Shown: positions 1 to 11,983 of the stretch, piece after piece | Layout: each line of letters opens with the position of its first letter | Position numbering within the stretch: the first letter of the stretch is position 1 | Source of the DNA: Siphonodentalium dalli | Taxonomy: Eukaryota > Mollusca > Scaphopoda > Gadilida > Siphonodentaliidae | DNA length: 64,000 nt | Reading direction: 5' to 3' | NCBI GenBank assembly: GCA_032622095.1 | Contig: CP136061.1 | Location: forward strand, 124,196,754 to 124,260,753 | Made by a program: the position numbers and the translations under genes | Notes under the pieces: generated by a model | Database searches by the model: none | What the model was told of the DNA's origin: nothing | The model's input: only the letters and a program-made list of their open reading frames with translations

Positions 1-3000
1 GCGAAGTGTCTTCTCGTTACCAGTGACCTACACAAATGCAAGAAATGAGTAAAACTGCCATGCAAAGTCAAAGCTATATCGGTATGTTTATTTTCACATT
101 TACGATATGCAAAGGGTCAGGGACGTGGCGATAGAGAGGGTGCATGGGAAGGCATATATTTTGCAGTTGGAAATGTTATAAATGTCATTAAAATCAGGGG
201 CGTACGACAGGGGTATCATCCCCAACTTTGGCCGATACCATGTTCAAGTTCAAGTTGGTTGAAATTTCAGAACGAAAGTAGATTTGCTCTAAAAGTTTGG
301 TTTTCCAAACGGTATTTACTGTGAAATTTGAGCTATTTTCATACTCCCTGTCAATTTATTTCTATTTAAATTTCCGTCTGCTTCAATGGGATGCAGTTGT
401 TACTGTTATAAATTGTAAAGTGGACATCGCCGTCTTCTACCGTCTAGACACATCCCTGCTGAAAACACTTTACAACGGATCGAAAGTATAAGTTGAATTG
501 TTATGATAGTTTGGTTTTCGATATGTAGGGCTCAAGTATAGTGACAGTGTGCATGCCATATATAGACTAAATGGCACTCGGATGGAAATTCCCAACCCAT
601 GGCATTGTGCACATGGGGTGTTAACATTTTACAGTTTAGAATTTTCGAACAGTTGAGATACTAGTTTGAAATTCTAACCCCGGATGCAATTGAAATTTGC
701 CAGTTGGATATTTGGTCTGGTGCAATTGGAAAATCGAACTATGACACCCCCCCCCCCCCCCGGCGCCAATGACAAACCGCCACCCCCCCCCTAAACGGAG
801 ACCATTAGCCACGCCAGTGATGGCACATAGGCCTAGTTGTAATATGTGCTACGTATATGTAGCCTACGTATGGCATGTCACCTTGCATGAGAAGTGACCA
901 AAAACATATCAGAAAAATGGAAGAAACTGTCGTAAAGTGAGGCCGGGGGTCTGCCAAAATATTGTTAAAGGTGGGGTCCAACCCCGGGGTCACATTCAGA
1001 AGGGATGTGTGTCACTGTCACCAATCTCTAAATAAGCAGTTTGTTTACATGTATATAAAATAGGCCTAATATAGATCAAGATATATTTAAAACGGAAGAA
1101 TGACATTGGGGCTTTGTCAGCACGTGTCCAAAAGTTTGCCGTCCAACCTAACGGTTTCTTGTTCAGTGAGCATGCTCTGATAAGGCACTTTATCTGTCCC
1201 ACCAACAGCAGTAGATGTTTACTGGAGCCTTGCGTGTCTGTCTTTAAAGACATAGTATATGGACTTGTTCGAGTTTGTGAAACTGATAAGTTTTAGTATT
1301 CAGGTGTTGCCAACCTGGAGAATGTAGCATTCTACTAATATCGCAGAAAATTAAAAAGAAATCGACCATACCACTCAATCGAAAACATCGTCAAAACTAA
1401 GCTCAATTGTAAATATTTACATCTGATGGATTCGGGACGCAACAATCGGCGACAAACAATCACAAATGATTTCGCCATCCAGAGTCAGTGCATTTAATTA
1501 ATATATCAGAATGATGGTATGTGTTGGCAATTTTGATTAATATTCGTAAAAAGAACAACTTTGAGTAAGAATATTCTCCATTTCTATTGGATAACCTACC
1601 GGAGTGTCTGACATCACTTTAATACCCATGGCTGTTGCCATGGGAGCTAACTCTAACATAATTTCCCAGCAAAGTTGTGATTGTTGACTATTTTCCCCCG
1701 AGAAAACATTTTCGAAATCGAACTATAAGATACTGTGGGGGGATCTGTTCCTCGAAAACTCATTCCGCCGAGCACAATTCCCATTCCGAGCGGTAGAATA
1801 TACGATTCCGCGAAAGATTTGCTCGATTTGCCACGACCATGTTTACTAATTGGTGTATTTTGAGGGAGCAACTTATGTGATGACATATTCAAAAGATAAG
1901 ACTTGTTTCCAAGGTATTTACTCTTCGCATACTTATTCGTTAGACCCATATATAGAATGATGAACCAAATTACAAGAATTTGAGAACTTTGCTCACTCAT
2001 ATCCAAACACTAAGAAGAAAAGTATTGTGTACAAATGTGAATGTTGAAGCGAAGAGATGATTTTTTGGACAATAAATTGCTTACGTTTATCCGCAAGCAT
2101 CCCATCGTACTTTAAACAATACAGATCTATGATCAACTTGAAAATACGCGATTTTATCCTGACATATATAATGCCTTCAAAGTAACACTATACCATACCT
2201 TTCGATTCTGTTTTCGGAGTGTTCCGATTCACGAAACGCCAGTTAATTGCTTCGTTTTGTATATATGCATGGGCTTGTAAACGCGTTAAATTTCCTCTCT
2301 CTGGTACACGAAAACAACCTCGCCTATGCCTCGGATGAATACGAATACCACAAACTTGGTCATTTATAATATACTAAAGTAGATTCAAATACTCTTTTTT
2401 GAAAATATGTTAGTGACTGCTGGAACCCAAAGCCCGCCCGCCCCACCACAATATATGTAACCCCCCCCCCGGCCCCCCCCCCCCCCCCCACCGCCCAGTA
2501 CTGAATCTCAAACAATATAAAGTAAAAATATATATTCCCCATGCAGGCGAACCCCTGTTTCCATCAACCATATATTCGATATTTTTGTGTCATCCATGCA
2601 CCCCAAATGTCCTAGTATACTGGTCTCTAAATATCACATCTGATAGTTCGGTGTTCCCTATATATATATGATTACAAACCTATGCATAACTTAATTTACA
2701 TAGCAGTAATTTAATAACTCTGTCGGGGAATATTCGATCATAATAAATACATGTATCTTGTATCATCGTTGATTATTTGCCCTGCTATTCGATATATACC
2801 GTACTGACCTATATAGCTGTCGCTCATCACAATTTAAAGTAAAATGTGCGACTTCCGGGGCGAAACTGGTAATTACACTGACGTGGGAAAGTTTACAACG
2901 ATGAATACTGGTTATATCAGGAAAATGAGGACATCGATAATTTTGTGATAACATTATCCGAAAATGTACTGGAAAAAAGAGTCTGATTGCATGCCCCTTT

Positions 3001-3160
3001 AACACTTTAACGTTTGGAGACGTTTATCGCTAGAGAACTGGACCTTTCTAGTCTAAATCGAAAGAGCATCGATCGGGCGATAATTGAACTTACTGGGGCG
3101 ACAACCGTGCAGGTAATACTGGCCCCACCATCATAGACACCCGTAGGATTTTCATATGGA
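1..3160. other. Left margin: no supported gene
   Basis: AT-rich sequence with homopolymer C tracts near 747-791 and 2461-2490. The longest open frame (1653-2006, minus) overlaps a short dispersed repeat shared, in inverted orientation, with 4195-4255. I could not place 5' exons of the unknown gene here. Confidence 0.5.
2461..2498. repeat. Poly-C tract
   Basis: Two runs of cytosine (10 and 17) separated by GG. The complementary strand is a candidate G-quadruplex former. Run lengths in such tracts are error-prone in assemblies. Confidence 0.85.
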
Positions 3161-3985
3161 GAACTGACTATATATGCACTTCAATCAGTAGGTTATATGC
3201 TTTTAAAAAAATTGGGTAGACATCACACAAAGTTGCTCGGTTGCCATGGCAACGGCTTAAATAAACATGCCGACTGTTGAGATTTCAACAACTGGAATGC
3301 TTACATTTAACCACCTATTTTGAGTTGGATTCGTTAAAACTGCGTGCACACATCTATGTTTGCTATATGAACATATATACCTTGTCGGGAAATGCCAGGC
3401 ACAAGTTAACAGACCATATATATCTCCGTTGTCATGGTAACGATCGAATACCACTTCATATGGTGGATACAAATGGGGTAAATATATGGCCGTTAGCGCA
3501 GGCTGCCATGCAGATGTCGCAGACAACATTATATTGCAGAGAACTGACTATATATATTTCGATTAGTGAGTCATATGCTTTCAAAAATAATGGGGTAGAC
3601 ATCATACTAAATTGCTCGGTTGTCATGGCAACGGCTTAAAAATACATCCAAATATATGAAGCTTCCGACAGTTGGAAAGCTTATATTTAACCAATTATTT
3701 CGCGTTGGTTTCGTTAGAACTGCGTGCACACATGTAAGTTTGCTACATAAACATATATAACGTGTCGGCAAATGCAAGGCACAAGTTGACTGGCCACATA
3801 TATCTCCGTTGTCATGGTAACGATCGAATACCACTTTATATGGTGGGTACAGATGGGGTAACTAAATGACTGGTTGGCGCAGGCTGACATGCAGATATCG
3901 CAAACAACATTATATTGCATGCAGGGAACTGACTATATATATTTAAATTAGTGAGTCATATGCTTTCAAAAATAATTGGCGGGAA
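3161..3985. repeat. Tandem repeat, ~380-bp unit, 2.2 copies, with X-box-like palindromes
   Basis: Units start at 3161, 3541 and 3926, each with GAACTGACTATATAT. Each full unit carries two 14-bp imperfect or perfect palindromes of the form GTTGYCATGGYAAC, at 3240, 3428, 3619 and 3808. The copies are diverged by substitutions and small indels. Confidence 0.85.
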
Positions 3986-4194
3986 TACGAGCAAAAACAT
4001 AAATCACGGTTTTCAATATTTTGCTGGCTTATTTTTGGCAACAGAATGATCGGGGAACGTGTCCCGGTTGACGCTATAGATGTAACCATTAACACAATAT
4101 GTTATTTAACTTACCTTATATCTGTGTTTTAAAGTTTTTCGGCTGGTAAATTTGAAAATTGCTCGGTCGACAAGCGGAATTACTCACAATTAAC

Positions 4195-4255
4195 GGAATC
4201 GGCATTTGCTCGGGCTGAATGGGTTTTCGAGGAACAGATCCCCCCCCACAGTGTA
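4195..4255. repeat. Short dispersed repeat, inverted copy at 1728-1785
   Basis: Both copies share GTTTTCGAGGAACAGATCCC and a preceding GCTCGG..GAATG block, in opposite orientation. The family is unknown. Confidence 0.6.
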
Positions 4256-4993
4256 ACTTCTGAAGCATATATATACGTAATTACTTACCTGGCCGAGGAG
4301 GAACCGTGTTTCAAAAGGCGGTGCTCCCTGGTTGAGTCCTTACAATTGTACTTCGGTTTGGATGACCCCCAGCGATTATCCCATGGAAATGCGGGTAACT
4401 CGACTGTGCAATTAATGCATCATGGGGTCCGCGCTCGCCCTTTATAAGTCCATAATGGTCTTGAGTTATATTACTAAATGGGTAAGGTATGATATTATTT
4501 CATGTTATCAATCTGTCATATTATTATAGAGCTTGCCTCTAAATTGATGTCTACGTAAATTGGAAGGGGGTAAGATATCAGGTCGCTAAATACCGATAGA
4601 TCTACAAGTTTTGGTTGTCACACAAAGTTATACCCTCTTTGTTTTGCCATATCATGAATAGACTACCCACATAACGCTCTTTATTATTCTATGTTAAAGA
4701 AAAATCGGTACCCGACTTTTTCTAAACTCATGCATGACTTGAAAAAGTCTTCCTATCGCAAAATAATTATAAACCCAGCATTACAAGACTTATTACGAAT
4801 TAATTGACCGGAACCGGACAGGGATGAAACAAAATTTGACATAATTTCATGTATCAAACCGCCCGGATCTTACATATATATACATGCATTGTACATACCA
4901 TTATATTGGGTATACATATACTATTTCTATAAAACTGACGACCATACTGACGATGCGTGATTATGCCATGTGCATATATTTTTTCACTCCCAG

Positions 4994-5116
4994 TTCCAGA
5001 GGAAACACCTAAGAGAACAAGAAGTTCAAGGGAGACTAAAAGGACATTAGAGAGAACCATTTCTGTTGTCCAAAGGTCGTCAGCGAAGAAGAAGAGAAAA
5101 CGAGAATATGTGCGAC
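4994..5116 (+). CDS. Unknown gene, first visible exon (basic)
   Basis: The acceptor is TATTTTTTCACTCCCAG, entered in phase 1. The coded peptide is rich in Arg/Lys/Ser/Thr (TPKRTRSSRETKRTLERT, then SSAKKKRKREYV). Two donors are possible, GTGAGC after 5116 and GTATAT after 5170, both in the same phase. The first is the better match to consensus. Confidence 0.6.
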
Positions 5117-8100
5117 GTGAGCGAATCGTCAATCACAGTGACACAAATATACATCGGAGAAGGCCAAATGGTATATACTACTATTCGGAGTATTCGCCTT
5201 TCAAAATTCAGAATTAGCCATTAAGTGACACATAATTTTCAGCCTAAAAAATCCACTCAATTTCACCCTTCTGTCAAAATTGAGTTTTTTTTATTTATTG
5301 GGGGGTGATTTATATCTTGGGTCGCTATATTATGTAGCTACCGGCCACTGGTCAGCAGATGAATACCCGTGATCGACAGGCGTTGTAGTCTTTGATTTTT
5401 TTTAAACTATAGTTTAGATAATTCACAGAGTTAATACGAACCTTATAGAACGTGCAGCAATCGAGATAACTCAATGCATATAGTCGAACAGGCGTGTTAG
5501 TAACACCCCAACATGGACTAACTAAATGTCAGCTGTATGTGGGGTGGATATTTGCACAGTCAGAAAATTAATACCAAATTGACATTGTTCAAATTGACCC
5601 TCTCTTAATATGCCCTATAACTAACTCGCGGCCATTTTGGATCCACCAGGTCCGGTTCCGTGGTTTCATAGATTCATCCATCACCGGTTCCGTGGTTTCA
5701 GTGCTACAGGTTAAAGTTTTGGAGTAGCATTTCCATATATGGAGCTTTTGAATTATTCATGAATACCATATATGGAAAGTTAAGTAAAACCACGGAACCG
5801 GACCTGGTGGATCCAAAATGACGCGAGTTAGTGATAGGGCATATAGTACAATGTACAATGAATATTATGTAGATGTATTATTATATGTTTCACACCTTCC
5901 ACACAGAGAATGGAGATCGTGTCCATCGAAATATACCCCACATAGTGATGATACCCTGCCAAAGAGAGTATGCAAAGAAGATAGGATGGCCCGATGGCTG
6001 GCTAACGGGCCCATACTGTGGAGACCAACATGGAAGGTAATATCAATAGAAATTTCAAAACTCAGGGCTGTCTTCGTGGCCGGATCATCCTATAACAATT
6101 AGGTTGACATATTGACTGCACCTGTGTGGTGAAGTGGTGAAGTATTATATGCCTAGATGTTTGGTTCTCAAAGCCATTTTGTGGTGGACATCCCCAGAAT
6201 AGTGAGTAATAGGTTTAGTTTCAAATTGATAGTTTTGTGGCCTGACATAAACTCCAGAACACTTCTTCTTTTATTGTTGAATGTACATGAATGAACGAGC
6301 GTTATGCCTTCAGGGTATACACAACAGACCAGGTATTAATGATCTCATTAAAGGGTAACAGGTAAGACCATTCTATCAGAACAATGATATCTTCGAAGAG
6401 TACAGATATACATTTAACTAAACAATAAGATTTGCATACTCAAGAAAGAAATAAAACTCTGAGGAAAATTAGAGAAGGAAAATATTGACAAACTACAGTA
6501 ATGCCCTAATTAATCGACTCTTTAATCACAGCAGAATTATGGGTAACTTTTCAGGATTTAGTCGGAAACATGGCTTGTTGCCATTCATCGGAAAGCTCTC
6601 GGGGTACTGTATCTGGGGAACTATTGTCTTCTTTAAAGAGGGTCTGTCTCTTTGTAAACATGTGTTATAGAGTTACCGGGGTGTAAACTATTAGATATGA
6701 ATCGAAGACCCCTGTCCGGAAATGCTTCTATATCGATTAATATTGATTATATTTCGAATATTTTCTGGTAAAAAAACGTGTGGCTGTTTAGCAAACGAAG
6801 AATGGTGGTTACTGTTAACAGAGACCAGAAATGTTATTGTGTAATTTTGTCACAAATAAACGTTCATTAGACTCATTATCGCTTATAACTATATATGGGA
6901 ACACCCTAGTAATCTATATCGCTAACCCTAGTAATCTATATCGCTATATGGTATCGCATGAATGGTTTGTTCTAAAAATAGAACAATAAAGTGTGCCATT
7001 TAATCATCTCATTTTATAATAAAAATGCGAAATTAAATCAATTTTAATTGATAGAAACCTTTCCGGGCATGCGTTTTCAATTCATATTTATTATTTTATG
7101 CCCACGAAACTATTTCAAAATTGTTATATATGAAGAGATAATCAATTTTTAATGGCTTGGTGGGAACACGTACCATATAGTCACTGAGAGGTGGGCCGAC
7201 ATGAAGCTATAAATATCCATTTATATGTGACAAAACATAACTCACTTACATTGTGTGTGCCAGTAATCACCCATGTGAATATCTGATGGGGAAATGACAA
7301 CTATAAGCTTACGGTCAGATCACTTTCTCAATTCTCATCTCGTATATGCTGGGACACACATGGATACATTTTGAAATATATGTGTTGTATATCAAAATTA
7401 TCAATGTATAATCATGTGTGACTGAGAATAAAATATCGTTTACACCAAACTGCAAGTTATGACCTCTCACTAAAGCAATTTGCCGATCCAATTACATGAA
7501 CATATAATTTTATTGTTTTTCAGCATTCATTTTGGTACAAGTAGTTCAGGCATTCCAAGGAATATAGGATCAGCACAAAACAAAGGTCATTTGAAGGAGA
7601 AAAGTTTGTACATCCCTCCAGCCATCAAAGAAGGAATTGATCCATTGCTCCTTGATGAATTAACTGCATGTGCTGAGGATCCGTGCCGTACCAACTCCTA
7701 TTCTGACTGTACAAATGAAGATGGGCATACCAGATCTCATCAAGGAATTGGGGCTCTGTCTGCTGACACAAACCCTATATTTGAGCCAAACCAAACATCG
7801 ACACCAAATTTAAGAGATGTTTGTGCAGAACAATGTGGCCCTGTTATCAAATCAGAATCGGCTTCTTCACTAAAATCACATGGATTGTACGAGTTCTGCA
7901 CAAGTCAGAACCCCATGACAGCATGTATTCCTGGCCCAGGTTCAGCATTTAGACCACATAATCGCTCATCCGTTTCCATGGAGATTATGCAGAAGCAAAT
8001 GGGGATTCCTGACACTGTTCCACTGAGAAAAGTTGGATCCAGTGACAGCTTCAGAACGGACTCAAGTGAAATGATGAAGATTAAAGAAGAGGGTGGAGAA

Positions 8101-11100
8101 AATGCATGGGTAGAAGGAGTTAATCTTCCAGGTACCGGTATTATTGATACTAATTCAATTCATAATTAATAGGTGGTATAATTTCACGCAACGTTTAGAT
8201 ATTTTATGTTTAATCAGTCTTTAAAGTGTTTTTTTTTTTCAATGAAAAAAGTTGCTATTTTGCATGAAGTTCAAACCCTCATTACCTATTGAACCAGGGG
8301 GAGGGTCGGAAATAAGTGCCATGACAGTAGGCTGAATTTTTTTTCCCGCCTCTTGGGTACCCACCACCCCCCTATTTGAAGAAAAAATATTTTTTCCAAT
8401 TTCATGCGGGGTACCCACCCCCTTTTTACCTCCAAATCCAGCCAAATCACCCCTTATTTGAAGGATTTTTTTTCCAATTTCATGCAGGGTACCCACCCAC
8501 GTTTTACCTAAAAATCTGTAGTCTCACACCAGGCTTGGTATTTGTTTCAGTTATAAAGTCTGAGAACAGATAAGAATCGTATAAACCTGCAGCACCCTTT
8601 GTTATCCTGTTTGTTTTTGTTTATCAATTGACTCATAACTTGTAAACAAGTTATATGAACATTTTACCATATTTCCAATGCTTGTCTGTAATCACTTCAA
8701 ATACAACTATCGAAAATATAAAATAAAAATTTAGGCAAAACATTTATGCTAAATAGTAATGGACCCACACGATCTTATACCATCTGACAACATTGCGTTT
8801 AACACATTGATCAGCATTCATATGGCTTTGATGTGAAATTGTGTCCAAAAAAAATCAAACAAAAATCTGGATGTGGCTTTAAATAGCATTCAATACTTTC
8901 TAGCATAATGAGATTTCCATGTTTTGGTTACAATACACCAAATACAAATTAGTAGAGTGATTTACCCTGGCAATACCAAGCTAGGATCAGCATAAAAAAA
9001 TTCTGGCAGCTGAATGGTGAATGATACATGGATCATGAAAAGTGCACGAAAAACAGCACAAATGTGTTTCCCGTCGAGAAACATCAAATATAACAACATG
9101 GTAAACGGTTATGGCTGTGCAAATGGCGAATAATTTATGGGAGGTGTTTGTGTTTTTTTCGATGTCATTTTTTTCTCAATTTTAAGGGTAGTGTGACGTT
9201 TTTCAAGCTGCAGTGTGATTTACCATGTTCACAAGTACTTTTGGGCACATTTCTGTGTCTAAAACGACGTTCTTTAATTTCAAATACTCGTGCAGGGTCA
9301 AAGCTGTCCTGCAAATACAGGCCAGTGGGATTTGTTAACACTGAGGCCTATGTAAATCATTTGGTGTATTGTAACCGTTTGCATCTTATGCTGTCTGATC
9401 AGGTCTAATGAGTAAACATTAATGATATAAATGAATAGCTTTATTCATTTTTATTTACTTTAATCATGGGTGTCATAACTGTCCATTTTCATCTTGAACC
9501 AGTGGCGTTGGTACTTGACTATGTGATCTGATGCAAAAGACGAAATTGTGAGTGTTGGTTTGTAACCGGGATTTCTGAGAAGCATTATGCCTATATCCAC
9601 ACTAACTACCCCCCTAAGCCCTGACATAAGTTTCATAAATACTATAAGAATGATGCTGAACACTTTGAGGCAATTATATTAAAGAAATGTTGTAAGAGGA
9701 AAAAAACTGTGACCACTTGGAAAAAAGTGACTTTTTTCGCAGCTGAACCACCCACCCACCCCGGCCTACTGCATGGAAAACAGTGAATGAACCCCCCCCC
9801 CCCCCCCCCTGGTTGAAACAGTATTTTAAGATGAAAAAAATTCATATATTTGCCAGGATGAGGAATCTCCCCCACCTCATCACCCGAAATATCTACATGT
9901 GAGTTCACTGTTGAAACCCATGGGGAGATACTCTGGGTGGATATACCCCAGAGGGAGATATATCACCAAGGGGCATGTGGGCTAACTATGTTACTCATGC
10001 ATACTGGTAAACAAATCTTTCATCACAAAACAAACACCCTTGCACTGCAATGAAAACTCAGTGGAAATTGTGATTAATCAGAATCATAACGAATCGTTGC
10101 ACACCTTATATTTACTTATTTTTACTGTAGATCTCCCATGGCTGAAGAAAAACAGACACGTATGCCCTGTCAAGCAGAAACTCAAGGATAGAATACTGAA
10201 GAGACAGATAGATAAGACGAAACATTTGAACTCAGAATATAAAGATGTTGATACAAGTGATGAGAGCCCCGACGTAAAGAAGAGGAGACCATACAAAAAG
10301 AGGAAGAGGTTTCCTCACTCTCGAACATATAATAAGGTCTATAGTTCAAAGGTTGCTTTCGCAACTTCCCCACCACATAGCGTGAAGAGTAATTCTGTGA
10401 GATCTCCAATGCCAATAGCTGTGGGGCGACATATTGTTGGAAGATCTCTAGCATCAAGAAACATACAGCGAATGGATGATGAACAATCTTCAACACCAAT
10501 ACATATGCGGCAAAAGAGTGTGGGATGGTCTCCAGTACCAACGAGTGAAGGGAAGAACGAGGGATTTCTACAGGCAGTTGCTGGTCAAAGTATTTCTCGA
10601 ACAAGTGTTAAGTCAGTAGAGCTACCAACACTGAAGGTCATTGATTCGCAAAGTCAAAGTTTCAGGGACTATGTAATCAACCGCAAGAAGAATTTACGGG
10701 ACAATGTACACATTCCAACTATTAAAATAAAAAGAAAACCAAATTCAGACATCTATGTAACAGACAACAATGTGTTCAATGAAGAGAATTTCAGAGTATG
10801 GCAAAATCATCTGGCTTCATCTGAGAAAAATATCAAAGGTCTTGGTGGAAGGGGTAGCATGAGAAACCATTTAATTAAGCAAGCGGAAGATGGCATTGAG
10901 AAAACATACCTAGGACTACCAGTAAAGATAACTGATGTGGTACAAGCTGATGATAAGAATGCTGCAGATTCTGTCACCAGATCTCATGATGAAGCAACAA
11001 GCAGAGTAAAGTTTCTAAAGACGAACATGAGCTTGGAGGATATGTTGTGGAACGCACCTGATATATGCAGGAACATTGATGCGGATGATGCTTGCTATGT

Positions 11101-11629
11101 AGAAATTCCAATAAAAAAAGAAGATTTTGTTGAATATCTGCAGTCGCCCACAGAAAAAGTGCAAAATAACACAAAGAAAAGCATTAATCAAGAGGAAGAG
11201 AGGAATAAATCTATTGAACTAAAAAAAATGCTAGCTACTACCTTGAATGATTTTAAGGAGCTTAAATTCAACACAGTTGTCAGTCCATTCAGTAAAGAGA
11301 CTAATCAATTGGACAAATCTCTTAATCCTGGTGTTAATTCAAGTGAGGTAAGGAGATTTAACTTCAGCCCAGTACAAAGTGAAGATTCCCACAATGATGG
11401 CAAGAGTTCCTCTTATACATCATTGTACACAGATGAAGTGTGTAATCCAGAAGGTCATGCACGTGATCAAGAATATGTATTCCATCCAATAAAAGAGTCA
11501 GATGATGACGATCAGAGTGAGCATGCATGTAATAATGATTGGAGAAACACGTCAAACATAAGCTACGATTACTGTCCATCCACAATATCTGATGGTCACA
11601 TGTTTGATATGGATAATCTGAGTGATTAA
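4994..11629 (+). CDS. Unrecognised gene, 3' exons; basic, low-complexity, probably nuclear protein
   Basis: A spliced model with consistent phases: 4994-5116 (or donor at 5170), 5909-6036, 6314-6354, 7524-8131, 10131-11629 (stop TAA 11627-11629). About 800 residues are visible, and the 5' exons were not found in 1-4993, so the model enters with an open codon. I do not recognise the family. The protein has strong basic clusters of nuclear-localisation type (KKKRKRE in the first exon, KKRRPYKKRKRF early in the last), three sumoylation-type psi-K-x-E sites (IKSE, IKEE, IKKE), long Ser/Asn-rich stretches and an acidic end (ESDDDDQSEH). No catalytic motif, zinc finger or membrane segment is visible. 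A chromatin or transcription role would be an inference from composition only. It is transcribed towards SEC63. Confidence 0.7.
5609..5844. mobile_element. MITE with ~60-bp terminal inverted repeats
   Basis: The left arm begins ATATGCCCTATAACTAACTC and continues CATTTTGGATCCACCAGG, then TCCGGTTCCGTGG. The right arm is its reverse complement with few mismatches. Flanks are TA-rich, so a TA target duplication is possible but not certain. Confidence 0.75.
5909..6036 (+). CDS. Unknown gene, second visible exon
   Basis: Codes WRSCPSKYTPHSDDTLPKRV and then a Trp-rich segment (MARWLANGPILWRPTWK). It ends in phase 0 at GTAATA. The acceptor region reads CACAGAG, with overlapping AGs after 5906 and 5908. 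The upstream phase requires 5908. It begins 60 bp after a MITE. Confidence 0.6.
6314..6354 (+). CDS. Unknown gene, candidate 41-nt micro-exon
   Basis: Needed to bridge phase 0 at 6036 to the third-base entry at 7524. The span has AG (GCCTTCAG) before it and GTAACA after it, length 41 (2 mod 3), and codes GIHNRPGINDLIK in frame. Phase and reading frame are the only evidence; RNA data would settle it. Confidence 0.35.
6494..6603 (+). mobile_element. Half-copy of Tc1/mariner-type hairpin MITE
   Basis: Starts TACAGTAATGCCCT and matches one arm of the full palindrome at 40047-40259, through to the GGAAAGCTCTC centre. The other arm is missing. A short open frame across it recurs in every copy because the DNA is repeated, not because it is a gene. 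Confidence 0.7.
6640..7145. mobile_element. Degenerate inverted-repeat element (short version)
   Basis: The left arm (about 6640-6860) and right arm (about 6970-7145) are diverged inverted copies of each other: TATGAATCGAAGACCCCTGT versus the reverse of CGCATGCCCGGAAAGG..TTCTATC. The same two arms occur at 46018-47248 in opposite overall orientation with a much longer centre. Confidence 0.55.
7524..8131 (+). CDS. Unknown gene, internal exon of 608 nt
   Basis: The acceptor is TTTATTGTTTTTCAG. The open frame codes about 203 residues starting IHFGTSSSGIPRN, with two psi-K-x-E sites (VIKSES, MKIKEE). The donor is GTACCG after CCAG. The frame continues open into the intron as far as 8169, but splicing at 8131 gives perfect phase with the next exon. 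Confidence 0.7.
8339..8510. repeat. Tandem repeat, ~60-80-bp unit, three partial copies
   Basis: Copies share TTTTTTCC.. followed by TTTCATGCRGGGTACCCACC, near 8339, 8390 and 8468. It begins about 200 bp after an exon of the unknown gene. Confidence 0.7.
9788..9811. repeat. Poly-C tract in intron
   Basis: A run of about 20 cytosines. The opposite strand is a candidate G-quadruplex. Confidence 0.8.
10131..11629 (+). CDS. Unknown gene, terminal exon (499 codons and stop)
   Basis: The longest open frame in the window. The acceptor is TTTTTACTGTAG. It begins DLPWLKKNRHVCPVKQKLKD, has a bipartite-looking basic signal (KKRRPYKKRKRF), several Ser/Pro-rich runs, a MSLEDMLWNAPDI segment, an IPIKKEDF sumoylation-type site and an acidic C terminus ending DMDNLSD. 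The open frame extends back to 10040, but those 90 nt are intronic by splice logic. Confidence 0.8.
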
Positions 11630-11761
11630 CGGAGGGGGAACTCAGGAGATACCATACAAAATGCCAATTAGTAGTATTTAAGAGGCACTGTAATCATTTA
11701 GTGATGCGACAGAAAAAAAGACATCAGAAAACTCACATGTGTATGGATAGGATAGTCTGTA

Positions 11762-11978
11762 TTAACCCTTTCAGTGCCAAGTCCGATTTTTGTATCAACC
11801 CATATTTCCTTGATCATTTTTCAAATTTATTGATTATAATAATGTGATACATTGATGGAAAGAGCTCTAAGAGTTCTTTCCATCAATGTATCACATTATT
11901 ATAATCAATAAATTTGAAAAATGATCAAGGAAATATGGGTTTTGATACAAAAATCGGACTTGGCACTGAAAGGGCTAA
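11762..11978. mobile_element. Near-perfect 217-bp hairpin MITE with TTAA-type ends
   Basis: Begins TTAACCCTTTCAGTGCCAAG and ends in its reverse complement with CTAA in place of TTAA. The two ~105-bp arms meet around GAGCTC near 11871 and match almost base for base. TTAA plus CCCTTT ends are typical of piggyBac-type elements. Confidence 0.8.
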
Positions 11979-11983
11979 AGATC

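Larger units (their letters stand above)
8132..10130 (+). other. Intron of the unknown gene
   Basis: A 2.0-kb intron between the 608-nt and terminal exons. It holds a short tandem repeat (8339-8510), AT-rich sequence, and a poly-C tract near 9790-9810. No coding potential is evident. Confidence 0.55.

Noticed and set aside
1653-2006. 117-codon open frame on the minus strand near the left margin, with a hydrophobic start
   Set aside because: It overlaps a short dispersed repeat shared with 4195-4255, and no splice partners or family match could be seen.
3257-3920. Several open frames on both strands in 3.2-3.9 kb
   Set aside because: They recur in each tandem unit on both strands and reflect the repeat, not a protein.
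10182-10604. 140-codon antisense open frame opposite the terminal exon of the unknown gene
   Set aside because: A shadow of the strongly open plus-strand frame; no independent signal.
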